Below are positions 1-6,547 of a stretch of DNA of 13,226 nucleotides, one piece after another. Below the pieces are notes generated by a model. The model was not told where the DNA came from, ran no database searches, and was given only the letters and a program-made list of their open reading frames with translations. Where the stretch lies: positions 1-13,226 of the forward strand of contig CAIMXN010000248.1 of assembly GCA_903845455.1 (NCBI GenBank), given 5' to 3'. The position numbers were made by a program, and so were the translations under genes. This DNA comes from an uncultured beta proteobacterium. GTDB lineage: Bacteria > Pseudomonadota > Gammaproteobacteria > Burkholderiales > Burkholderiaceae. Position 1 is the first letter of the stretch. Every line of letters starts with the position of its first letter.

Positions 1-32
1 CCCATAAGAGACGTTAGTTAATAGATGGCTAC

Positions 33-896
33 TCAATGCCTCTTCACAATCTCTTCAAAGTTCTGCCTTTCAGCAATAAAGGCCTCTATAACAATAGGAT
101 CAAATGAGGCGCTGCTTTTACTGATGATCTCAATATAAGCCTCCTCTATTGTCCAAGCTTTTTTGTAGGGGCGATCACTCACCAGCGCATCAAACACGTC
201 AGCCACAGTCATAATTCGAGCTTCGATTGGAATAGTGTCTCCCTGCAATTTTCTGGGATAACCTGATCCATCCCATTTTTCATGATGAGATCCAGCTACC
301 TTCATGGCAATAGCAATTAAATCTATCTCAACATCTTCTGACTGGGCTGCAAGCAAAATATTTTCCCCAATCATAGAGTGCCCATAAATGAGATCTCTTT
401 CTTCTTCCGTTAATTGACCCGGCTTTTTCAGAATGTGATCCGGAATACCTACTTTTCCCAAATCGTGCAAGGGCGCTACCTTGACTAGCTTTTCAATATG
501 ATCATCAGATAAAGTATCGGCGTGATGCCCCATACTTTTTAATCGCTTTGCAAGCAGTTCTACATATTGCTGGGTACGAATAATATGGCTGCCTGTTTCA
601 TTATCCTTAGCCGCTGCCAAGGAGTTTAAGGCGGCTAACATTTGGTTTTCTCGTACAAGTATCTTGTGCTTTGCAAACTCTAAGTCATGAATATATTTCT
701 TCATGGGTATCGTAACCGTCCAATTTACAAGGGGGATGGTAATGAGGGTTAGTAAAGTTATATCCAGTAAAACAGTGACCCCGTTTGACAAATCTCCAAA
801 GGACGGCAAGGCAAACATGACTAGAGCTTCACCGATACAAATACTGACAATCAGAACTAGATTTAATCTTTTGACTGGGTTGAATTTTGAGAACAT
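33..896 (-). CDS. HD-GYP domain c-di-GMP phosphodiesterase, membrane-anchored
   Basis: The protein (287 aa) has two hydrophobic segments at about residues 11-31 and 39-62, a short linker helix, and a complete HD-GYP domain from about residue 85 to the end. Visible motifs are ETGSH (100-104), HDLGKVGIPD with the metal-binding HD at 144-145, GH at 172-173, HHEKWDGSGYP with GYP at 212-214, and VADVFDAL (231-238) followed by DRPYK. All hallmark residues are present, so hydrolysis of cyclic di-GMP in the cytoplasm is the expected activity. No separate sensor domain is seen, so the membrane part may only anchor or sense the envelope. The ATG at 894-896 is supported by AGGTGA at 901-906. It lies 39 bases downstream of the GGDEF gene on the same strand, probably in one transcript. 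Which signal it answers is unknown. Confidence 0.93.
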   Translation of the reverse strand: MFSKFNPVKRLNLVLIVSICIGEALVMFALPSFGDLSNGVTVLLDITLLTLITIPLVNWTVTIPMKKYIHDLEFAKHKILVRENQMLAALNSLAAAKDNETGSHIIRTQQYVELLAKRLKSMGHHADTLSDDHIEKLVKVAPLHDLGKVGIPDHILKKPGQLTEEERDLIYGHSMIGENILLAAQSEDVEIDLIAIAMKVAGSHHEKWDGSGYPRKLQGDTIPIEARIMTVADVFDALVSDRPYKKAWTIEEAYIEIISKSSASFDPIVIEAFIAERQNFEEIVKRH

Positions 897-935
897 AAAG
901 TCACCTATAAAATAGCCGGATTCATAGATCAGTTA

Positions 936-2303
936 TTAAGCAGTATCTAGTCCATAGAACTGAACTCGGTTTCCACCCGCTTTTTTGGCTTGATACATGG
1001 CGCTGTCAGCTTGGGCAATCAACTGCTCCTGAGTAATCTCACCGTCTTTGAACAACTTAACACCAATACTGACAGAGCATCTACATTTTCCAAGCTCAAT
1101 AGATTTACATACTTTGTGTGTGGCATCTTTTAAACAACTGGCTGCCGATAAACTTTGACATAATTTTTCAGCAATTTTCTTTGCTTGCAAATGCGCGGCA
1201 GTCTGATCGCCGCCTAACTCACCGAGGATGATGGCAAACTCATCTCCTCCAAAGCGTGCCACGGTATCGGTTTCTCGAACGCACTCTTTCATGCGTTTAG
1301 CTACATCTATTAACTTCAAATCACCCGCCTGATGGCCATAGCGATCATTGAGTTCCTTAAAATGGTCCAAGTCAGCAAAAAGTAATGCGCCGTAATGTTG
1401 ACTGCGTTGGGTTCGTACTAGCTTTTGATGGAGGCGATCTTCAAAGAGTCTTCGGTTTAAAACCTGCGTTAAGGGGTCATAAAACGCTAACTCTTCGATT
1501 TTTTCATTAGCCAACACTAACTCAGTGACATCGTTGATAGCACCAACCATACGAAGTGGCTTGCCATCATGCGATCTTTCAATCACCGTCCCTTTATCTT
1601 CTACCCAGAATTGACGGCCATCAAGTCCAATCATGCGATACCGATATCGATACTCGTGAACACCATCTAGGGCTAAACCTAATTGTTCTAAGACGGCACC
1701 CAAATCATCTGGGTGAATGCGGCTTTTGAAATCCTCAACAGAGAAGAATCGCTGATTTGGATTCTCGCCAAGCATTTCTATCCAGCGGGCATTATGCTTA
1801 ACTTCACCGGTCAAAATAATCCAATCCCAGATGCCAACACCTCCTGCGTGAATGGCTAAGATTAAGCGTTGCTCGCTTTCTAAAAGCGCTTGCTCAATTT
1901 GTTTACGCTCAGATATATCCCGAGTAACCCCAATAAAGTTTGTGGTTTTACCCTTTGCATCCTTGAGGGCTGAAATCAATAAGTCATTCCAAAAGGCAGT
2001 GCCGTCTTTTCGATAATTGAGAATCTCACCAGAAAAAGAAGTGCCAACCATGCAAGCTTCACGGATTTTAGCGATGATCTGAGGATCTGATTCGGGCCCT
2101 TGTAGAAATCGGCAATTGCGGCCGATACACTCAGCCTCGCTATAGCCAGTAATATCTGTGAAGGCTGAATTCACTGAGAAGATGGTTTGGTCAGAGTCTG
2201 TCACGATAACACCCTGAGTAATGGTCTTTAACGCCTGATCTAATACTCGACGCCCCACCCCCCTTTTGGGATTGAAAGTGGGATGAGCTAAATGCGTATC
2301 CAT
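936..2303 (-). CDS. LOV-like PAS-PAS-GGDEF diguanylate cyclase
   Basis: This 455-aa soluble protein makes cyclic di-GMP from two GTP. Domains in order: an N-terminal PAS of LOV type (about 20-130), a second PAS/PAC (about 143-262), a short helix, and GGDEF (about 275-452). The first PAS carries GRNCRFLQG with the potential flavin-adduct cysteine at C64, plus LNYRKDG (N96) and FWN (N106), all typical of FMN-binding LOV domains. The glutamine normally found on the last strand (FxGVQ) is threonine here (FIGVT, T127), so photochemistry may be altered or absent. The active site is GGDEF (352-356). An RETD inhibitory site (343-346) sits five residues before it, so product feedback inhibition is expected. 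The ATG at 2301-2303 has AAGGA just upstream. It is the first gene of a probable two-gene operon with the HD-GYP phosphodiesterase. Confidence 0.92.
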   Translation of the reverse strand: MDTHLAHPTFNPKRGVGRRVLDQALKTITQGVIVTDSDQTIFSVNSAFTDITGYSEAECIGRNCRFLQGPESDPQIIAKIREACMVGTSFSGEILNYRKDGTAFWNDLLISALKDAKGKTTNFIGVTRDISERKQIEQALLESEQRLILAIHAGGVGIWDWIILTGEVKHNARWIEMLGENPNQRFFSVEDFKSRIHPDDLGAVLEQLGLALDGVHEYRYRYRMIGLDGRQFWVEDKGTVIERSHDGKPLRMVGAINDVTELVLANEKIEELAFYDPLTQVLNRRLFEDRLHQKLVRTQRSQHYGALLFADLDHFKELNDRYGHQAGDLKLIDVAKRMKECVRETDTVARFGGDEFAIILGELGGDQTAAHLQAKKIAEKLCQSLSAASCLKDATHKVCKSIELGKCRCSVSIGVKLFKDGEITQEQLIAQADSAMYQAKKAGGNRVQFYGLDTA

Positions 2304-2386
2304 GGTCCTTTATTCTTAAGCAAGATTGATTACAAATGAGCACGTCTCGCGTGTATCAAATAGAATTCTTGCACCTAGCTTGTGGA

Positions 2387-2418
2387 TTGGTGTTATTACC
2401 AGAAAATCCTTATACAAT
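2387..2418 (+). promoter_or_regulatory. candidate promoter for the alanine-rich/HTH gene pair
   Basis: The 146-base gap between two divergent genes must hold both promoters. On the plus strand TTGGTG (2387-2392) and TACAAT (2413-2418), or TATACA two bases earlier, form a weak sigma70-like pair, about 32 bases before the start codon. On the minus strand only a poor match is seen (TTGATA over 2354-2359, TGTAAT over 2329-2334, 19-base spacer). That spacer contains an inverted CACG-N5-CGTG (2341-2353), which could be an operator. All of this is by eye and weak. Confidence 0.25.
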
Positions 2419-2449
2419 AAATTCATCTGATTTTTATTAGAAAGCAGCG

Positions 2450-2953
2450 ATGACTGACGAAATCCAAAAGATCTATTCCAAGTTAGTGACACTTGAAACC
2501 GAGGTGGGCGATTTACGTCAGGGCTACTTGCTGATTAATCGACGCTACTCCGTTGCCCTTACATCCCTAAAAGAGTTAACGTCCCATGCCTCAGAAGCGG
2601 CTAAACGGTCTGCGAGTGGCGCCCTAAAGGCAGCAGAAGCTGCCAAGCATGCGGCTACTGCAGCTACCGAAGCGGCTGCATTAGCAGTTCTGAAGGCTGC
2701 CGATGCGTCAGCCGAGGCAGCAGCAGCGGCGGCGCAATCCGCGATTGAGGCAGCAGCAGCAGCGGCAGCAGCTTCTGCAGCGGCAGCGGCGGCGGTTGCC
2801 GAACAAGCAGAAGAATCTTCTTTAATTGCTTCTGCCCAAGCAGCTGAAGCTACCAAAATTGCTGCTGATGCTGCGAATGAAGCAGTAAAAATGTCTAATC
2901 TCGCATCTGAGGCTGCTCGCTCTGCCCATCAAAAAAGAGAACAGGGCAAATGA
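2450..2953 (+). CDS. alanine-rich coiled-coil protein of unknown function
   Basis: I do not recognise a family. The first 45 residues are ordinary sequence with a predicted helix (IYSKLVTLETEVGDL) and a YLLINRRYSVALTSLKEL stretch. Residues 46-160 are dominated by alanine with spaced Glu, Lys, Ser and Gln, including runs of 6 to 8 alanines around 89-115. No signal peptide or membrane segment is visible, so it is probably a long cytoplasmic helix or coiled coil. The composition recalls histone-like or phasin-like alanine repeats, but nothing specific supports either. The stop codon overlaps the start of the next gene (ATGA at 2950-2953), so the two are translationally coupled. The alanine region is built from GCA/GCG/GCT codons, and a long open frame on the opposite strand is a by-product of that. 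It lies on the putative island side of the tRNA fragment at 4192. Confidence 0.75.
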   Translation: MTDEIQKIYSKLVTLETEVGDLRQGYLLINRRYSVALTSLKELTSHASEAAKRSASGALKAAEAAKHAATAATEAAALAVLKAADASAEAAAAAAQSAIEAAAAAAAASAAAAAAVAEQAEESSLIASAQAAEATKIAADAANEAVKMSNLASEAARSAHQKREQGK

Positions 2954-3357
2954 GTTGGCATAAGGCTTTGCAAGAATCTTTTGCATTAGCCTTAGCTAAC
3001 GCTCTATTAACGCGTTATCGTGAAGTCCCTTCCGCTTCTTTTTTAGCCAAGGAATTTAATTTACGCGCCTCTCATTGCGAACCGATTACTCATGAAACAG
3101 CGCGGCGCTGGTTAAAAGGCTTGGCTATTCCTAAATTTGATAAATTACTACTGCTACGCTCTTGGTTAGATTTAGATTTAAACGCTTTGGGCTTACCGAG
3201 CTTAGAAGCGACTGTCAAAAAGAATCAATTACAAAAAGACTTGCTTGCACGCCAAGAAGCTTTTGTTGCTAGAACTCAATCGATAAAAGAAGCCTTAGAA
3301 GTGCTCATGCGTGAAGTTGAGCGTCTAGAAGTAACGCTCGAAGGTTTAGCAGCTTAG
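2950..3357 (+). CDS. helix-turn-helix DNA-binding protein with C-terminal coiled coil
   Basis: This small protein has 135 aa. Residues about 10-80 read like an XRE/Cro-type helix-turn-helix domain: FLAKEFNLR (31-39), then EPITHETARRWLKGLAIPKFDKLLLLRSWL (44-73). The HETARRWLKG segment would be the recognition helix, and the IP..KLLLL..WL pattern is common in betaproteobacterial phage-repressor-like regulators. Residues about 88-133 form a charged heptad-like helix, probably for dimerisation or for contact with the coiled-coil partner encoded just upstream. The start codon overlaps the stop of that upstream gene by four bases. The pairing of an alanine-rich coil with a DNA-binding protein suggests they act together, perhaps in DNA organisation or local repression. 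That is inference; the exact family is not recognised. Confidence 0.8.
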   Translation: MSWHKALQESFALALANALLTRYREVPSASFLAKEFNLRASHCEPITHETARRWLKGLAIPKFDKLLLLRSWLDLDLNALGLPSLEATVKKNQLQKDLLARQEAFVARTQSIKEALEVLMREVERLEVTLEGLAA

Positions 3358-3498
3358 GGTCTGGGAAACGTGAAGGTCACCTAATGGCCGCTCTGCGTCA
3401 CCCAAGCACCCTTAATTACCCAGTTTTGAGTGTCCGCTATGAGATAGGCAGCGGTTATACCTTTTCAGGCGACTAAAAGAGATCAGCTAAATACTTGT

Positions 3499-3843
3499 AT
3501 GAACAAATATCAAGCCTATGTCAGGATTAAAGGTCAGTTAGTTAATACTGCTGTCTTTGCTGATAACCCCATCCATGCCAGATTAATCCTGCAATACCAA
3601 TTCGGAATGGATAGCCTAGCTAGCAGCCCATCAGTTGTTACCCATGAAAGCAGGGGGTATCAAATGATTGATGAGGTTATCTCTGCTATTAAGGCTAAGC
3701 CCCCACAAACTCCAGAGCAGGCTAGGGTGGCTAGCTTACAAAATCAGAAAGACGCTGCCAGCAAAGCATTAAAGCTTGAGCGTAATCGACAAAAGATTAA
3801 ACGAGCCCAACAGCAAATTTCAGTAGCTAGCTCAAAAATATAG
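3499..3843 (+). CDS. hypothetical protein, small, basic C-terminal helix
   Basis: This is a 114-aa protein of unrecognised family. Residues 1-50 (MNKYQAYVRIKGQLVNTAVFADNP onwards) look like an alternating beta-strand fold, with a conserved-looking ARLILQYQFG segment at 27-36. Residues about 68-110 are a Gln/Lys/Arg-rich helix ending in ERNRQKIKRAQQQ, positively charged and possibly binding nucleic acid. There is no signal peptide or membrane segment. Ribosome-binding sequence is poor (AAGAGA about 17 bases upstream). It stands alone, 141 bases after the HTH gene and just before the non-coding junction with the tRNA fragment, so it is probably accessory-island cargo. Coding status rests on length, composition and plausible protein sequence. 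Confidence 0.6.
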   Translation: MNKYQAYVRIKGQLVNTAVFADNPIHARLILQYQFGMDSLASSPSVVTHESRGYQMIDEVISAIKAKPPQTPEQARVASLQNQKDAASKALKLERNRQKIKRAQQQISVASSKI

Positions 3844-4191
3844 CTGCGCAGTTTTTAACGCTATCCGAGATCTCGACCCCCACCAGTTTTAATCTAACAC
3901 CCCCATGACCATACTTTGTTAGAAATCATGCCAAATCGTGGTGGTTTTGATGAATTATTTGCTAATTAAATTTCGAAGCTCGTGGGGATGAGAGGTATAG
4001 CAAAAATGATTTGCCATCTCTCAAAATAAGGTCGCATCATTTAGTGTCGGTTTAACCGACTCTACATCTGTGGATGCCACACACTAGATAGTCAGTTCCA
4101 CATGATTCCACGGATCTCGGTGCGTATCGAACACCTGATCTTGTAAGGCTTAAATCATTGTCTAAGCTATTGATTTATATCATTTTTTAAG
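3844..4191. other. non-coding junction region left of the tRNA fragment
   Basis: No plausible gene is seen in about 350 bases, and no integrase remnant could be read. It holds several inverted repeats: the palindrome CGAGATCTCG (3866-3875), a TCTAACA/TGTTAGA pair (3893-3899 and 3917-3923, 17-base loop), a GAGAG...CTCTC stem-loop within 3989-4023, and the GTCGG palindrome at 4046-4060. None has the T-run of an intrinsic terminator. The region lies at the presumed right end of an integrated element. Confidence 0.5.
4046..4060. repeat. palindrome GTCGG-N5-CCGAC, copy 1
   Basis: GTCGGTTTAACCGAC is a 7-base perfect inverted repeat around one central base. A near-identical element, GTCGGGTAAACCGAC (13 of 15 bases equal), lies at 4380-4394 on the other side of the tRNA fragment. 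They could be recombinase or regulator binding sites linked to the att region; the role is unknown. Confidence 0.6.
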
Positions 4192-4194
4192 CTT
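4167..4194 (+). repeat. short direct repeat, copy 1 (abuts tRNA fragment)
   Basis: CTATTGATTTATATCAT followed shortly by AAGCTT matches the segment at 4277-4302 (CTATTGATTTAATCAT then AAGCTT) with two small length differences. The first copy runs directly into the tRNA fragment. The second begins 40 bases after its CCA end. Confidence 0.6.
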
Positions 4195-4236
4195 CTAAGG
4201 CATAGGTCGCACGTTCGAATCGTGCTGGGCAGGCCA
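4192..4236 (+). pseudogene. 3' half of tRNA-Arg(UCU), probable attR site
   Basis: Reading 5' to 3': anticodon loop CTTCTAA (4192-4198, anticodon TCT), the 3' anticodon strand GGCAT, variable loop AGGTC, a perfect T arm GCACG-TTCGAAT-CGTGC (4209-4225), acceptor 3' strand TGGGCAG, discriminator G and CCA (4234-4236). The bases before it do not supply the ATGCC strand, D arm or 5' acceptor strand, so this is not a working tRNA gene. A lone tRNA 3' half is the classic product of site-specific integration by a tyrosine recombinase at a tRNA. With this orientation the inserted element would lie to the left, and the intact tRNA beyond the window. Bacterial tRNA-Arg(UCU) commonly ends GCGCGCCA, so the last acceptor bases may have diverged. 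Confidence 0.78.
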
Positions 4237-4276
4237 AAATCTCAAAAATATTGGAATTACCTGGCTGAATTGCGAT

Positions 4277-4302
4277 CTATTGATTTAATCATGGTCAAGC
4301 TT
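4277..4302 (+). repeat. short direct repeat, copy 2
   Basis: Second copy of the CTATTGATTTA...ATCAT...AAGCTT segment found at 4167-4194, 110 bases away. The pair encloses the tRNA 3' half, which suggests a local duplication or a nested insertion at the att site. Confidence 0.55.
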
Positions 4303-4376
4303 GGTTAGCATAGATACTTGCCTTGAGAGGGCGTCGGTGATTCTGGCAGACTATGAGCAACTAGATGATAGGCAAT

Positions 4377-4397
4377 TTTGTCGGGTAAACCGACAAA
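4377..4397. repeat. hairpin with GTCGG/CCGAC core, copy 2
   Basis: TTTGTCGG-GTAAA-CCGACAAA is an 8-base perfect stem with a 5-base loop, directly after the stop codon of the WYL stump on the minus strand. Its core repeats the palindrome at 4046-4060. It lacks a T-run on either strand, so I do not call it a terminator, although it could slow transcripts of the hydrolase operon. Confidence 0.5.
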
Positions 4398-4398
4398 T

Positions 4399-4557
4399 TT
4401 AATATCTGACTAAATTCTTCTTGAGCTCTTCTATAACTCGCTTTTTAAGACTTGCTGGTGCAAGTACTTCTACTCCAGAGCCATGCTTTAGGATATCCAT
4501 TACTAGCTCAGTATCTTGGTTGTAATCAAACTCTAGAATGTAATTCCCTTCCTTGAT
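4399..4557 (-). pseudogene. C-terminal remnant of a WYL-domain transcriptional regulator
   Basis: Minus-strand translation gives 52 codons reading FDYNQDTELVMDILKHGSG, then VEVLAPASLKKRVIEELKK, then NLVRY and a stop (4399-4401). This is the typical end of WYL-domain regulators (an Asp/Glu-rich strand, an 'xxVLxPxxLrxxv' segment, terminal aromatic residue). Immediately upstream in the same frame is a TAA (4558-4560). The WYL core and the N-terminal HTH are absent, and no start codon is available. The remnant overlaps the last 32 bases of the hydrolase gene in another frame. The regulator was therefore truncated by whatever brought the hydrolase end next to it. The match is by eye. Confidence 0.65.
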
Positions 4558-5356
4558 TTAAATGACGCAACAGAGCCGCATTAAATAATTCAGTTTGGTC
4601 AATATTAGGTAGATGCCCGGCATTGGGAATGAGCTCTAGAGTGGAATGAGCAATCCTGCTTTGAATATCTCCCATAGCATCCGGAAGTGGCGCGTCATTT
4701 GAACCCACAATGAGAGTCGTACGCGTTTTAATTTGCTGCAATCTTTCTAGGTAGGTCATTTGCTGAATGGCTTGGGCACAGCCGATATATCCATCTAGCT
4801 TAGTTTGGGAAATAGCTTCTTGAAAAGCAGATGCAATGGCAGGGTTGGCTTCGATAAAGGCTTTTCCAAACCAACGCTCAGTAGTGGGTATTGCCAAGGC
4901 TTCACAGCCTTTTTGTTTGGCTATTTCCATTCGCTCATTCCATTGATTAAAAAATGGCGTTGGTGCATCTGCTCTGGCATCACAAATACATAAACTAAAT
5001 AGTCTTGAGGCGTGATGAATGCCCAAACCAAAACCAATCATGCCGCCCAGGGATAGCCCAACAAAATGGGCTTTATCAATCTTCAAGGCATCTAGCACTG
5101 CAATCACATCAAGTCCAAGCTCATCCAGATTGTATGGTGGGGGTGGGGCGCTTGATTGGCCATGTCCACGTGCATCCATGGCAATTGCTCGCCAACCTTT
5201 GTTAGCGAGAAGGCTTAATTGACTTGTCCACATCATGCTACTAGCCAGGATCGAGTGCGTTAACACCACGACTGGCCCGTTGTCCTCACCTTGCTGGGTG
5301 ATAGCAATGGTTCCAGATGGCGTTGTGATATTGGATTTGCGAATTGGATGACTCAT
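4526..5356 (-). CDS. alpha/beta hydrolase, 3-oxoadipate enol-lactonase-like
   Basis: The protein (276 aa) has a full alpha/beta-hydrolase fold: HS oxyanion region (34-35), DARGHGQS (61-68), nucleophile elbow GLSLGG with Ser102, Asp221 in VGSNDAPLP, and His248 in PNAGHLP. Size and pattern resemble PcaD-type enol-lactonases and related esterases, which open lactones or cleave carboxylic esters. It is cytoplasmic, with no signal peptide. It is the last gene of a minus-strand operon, 21 bases after the LLM monooxygenase, so it may hydrolyse an ester or lactone made by that enzyme (inference). Family proteins normally end near RHLNQG (264-269). The last seven residues come from the junction with the WYL remnant, so the original stop was probably lost and replaced by a downstream one. 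The true substrate cannot be read from the sequence. Confidence 0.88.
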   Translation of the reverse strand: MSHPIRKSNITTPSGTIAITQQGEDNGPVVVLTHSILASSMMWTSQLSLLANKGWRAIAMDARGHGQSSAPPPPYNLDELGLDVIAVLDALKIDKAHFVGLSLGGMIGFGLGIHHASRLFSLCICDARADAPTPFFNQWNERMEIAKQKGCEALAIPTTERWFGKAFIEANPAIASAFQEAISQTKLDGYIGCAQAIQQMTYLERLQQIKTRTTLIVGSNDAPLPDAMGDIQSRIAHSTLELIPNAGHLPNIDQTELFNAALLRHLNQGRELHSRV

Positions 5357-5377
5357 AAATTGACTTGGATGTAATGG

Positions 5378-6511
5378 TTAATTGCTATGTTTTGCATCGA
5401 CATTAATTTCTCGGCCTAGTCCAATAGCTTCGTTCACACGAGGCATCACCTCATGCGCCATTAACTCCATTGAGCGTCTGCCTAGGTTGGGGTCTACCAA
5501 ATCCATTCCGGCATATACCAATTCACCGAAGTCGCCTACCTGTGCACGCAAGGCGAGTATTTTGTCTACTACTTCGTTGACTGTGCCGCTAATGACGAGC
5601 TCATCTAGAATATTGTCTAGCGAGATGGCTTCATCAGGTTCTTCACGATGCTTCTTAAAGATCACATGACGATTAGAGATCTTCATCTTAGTGAGCATTT
5701 GTTTGTAGTAGTAACGATAGGGGCTATTTGCATCACTTCCACCATAACTTTTTGCAATCTCTGAGGTGTCACCCACAAATACGGTACGAGCAATTCGCCA
5801 CTCAGCTGGGTTTGCTTTTACGCCAACCGATGATTTACCTTCAGCATAGTTATTCCAATGACTAGGTAGCCAATGATTCATTAAGAAGTTGGCTGACATG
5901 GGATGAAAATCTCGTTGTCCCATCGCAATGACACCTTTAGAAAATGGTGCCACTACAGTGCCCACGATTTCAGGATAGGGTTTTTGGTAAGGCTTCATCA
6001 GATAGCCTCGACCAATATCCAGAACCATGGTTTCCTTGGTGCTCACTTTAAAGCGATTATCAGGAAGGTCTATGTCATAAGGGGGCTCTCCCGCCCAAAT
6101 GGCTAAGATCACGTCAATCGCTTCGGCAAATAGCTTGTTACGATCCTCATTGAGCATGCCTAGTGCCTCAGCATCTGAAGCCAGAGCTCCAGGACTAATA
6201 CCAAAAATAAATCGACCCTTTGCGAGGTGGTCGAACATAGCCGCCTGAGAAGCAATCAAGGTTGGATGAGCATGCGAGAGGTTAGAGGTGCCGCTACCTA
6301 ATTTAATATTTTTTGTATGGAATATCAGAGTGGCCAAGAACAACATGCTGTTGGTAACATTTTCAGCTTTATCAGTGAGATGTTCACCAATAAAGGCATC
6401 ATAAAAACCTAGGGCATCAGCATAGATAATCGTATCTCTATCTTCATGTAACAGCTCTGTGTTATCGCGGTGTAGGGGATGCAACGGCATCGTAAAGTAA
6501 CCCAGTCTCAT
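5378..6511 (-). CDS. LLM-class (luciferase-like) flavin-dependent monooxygenase
   Basis: The 377-aa protein has the TIM-barrel pattern of the bacterial luciferase family: MRLGYFTMPLHP at the N-terminus, GEHLTD (42-47), IKLGSGTSNLSHAHPT (69-84), then the AxxxDHLAKGRFIFGISPG signature (91-108). It resembles enzymes annotated as limonene 1,2-monooxygenase or alkanal monooxygenase alpha-like. These use reduced FMN supplied by a separate reductase, and O2, for hydroxylation, epoxidation or Baeyer-Villiger oxidation. No flavin reductase gene is present in the window. AGAGAGAAAG precedes the ATG. It lies 36 bases after the Bug protein gene and 21 bases before the hydrolase, so all three are probably one operon. 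The hydrolase neighbour favours an ester- or lactone-forming oxidation, but this is inference. Confidence 0.9.
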   Translation of the reverse strand: MRLGYFTMPLHPLHRDNTELLHEDRDTIIYADALGFYDAFIGEHLTDKAENVTNSMLFLATLIFHTKNIKLGSGTSNLSHAHPTLIASQAAMFDHLAKGRFIFGISPGALASDAEALGMLNEDRNKLFAEAIDVILAIWAGEPPYDIDLPDNRFKVSTKETMVLDIGRGYLMKPYQKPYPEIVGTVVAPFSKGVIAMGQRDFHPMSANFLMNHWLPSHWNNYAEGKSSVGVKANPAEWRIARTVFVGDTSEIAKSYGGSDANSPYRYYYKQMLTKMKISNRHVIFKKHREEPDEAISLDNILDELVISGTVNEVVDKILALRAQVGDFGELVYAGMDLVDPNLGRRSMELMAHEVMPRVNEAIGLGREINVDAKHSN

Positions 6512-6547
6512 ATCTTTCTCTCTATATGTTTATAAATACCGCTTAGC

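Noticed and set aside
703..915. Plus-strand open frame of 70 codons over the HD-GYP gene start.
   Set aside because: It is antisense to a well-supported gene, has no protein similarity I recognise and no ribosome-binding site.
2545..2856. Long open frame on the minus strand inside the alanine-rich gene.
   Set aside because: GCN alanine codons read backwards give few stops (Ala, Cys and Ser codons), so the frame is a by-product. It has no ribosome-binding site and its product is low-complexity.
3844..3858. CTGCGCAG followed by TTTTT as a terminator of the small hypothetical gene.
   Set aside because: The 8-base palindrome has no loop, and the only longer stem (AGCTA/TAGCT) is short and separated from the T-run.
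4192..4236. Functional tRNA gene.
   Set aside because: The 5' acceptor strand, D arm and 5' anticodon strand are missing upstream, so it is a fragment.
4377..4397. Hairpin as the terminator of the leftward operon.
   Set aside because: A good stem but no T-run on either strand.
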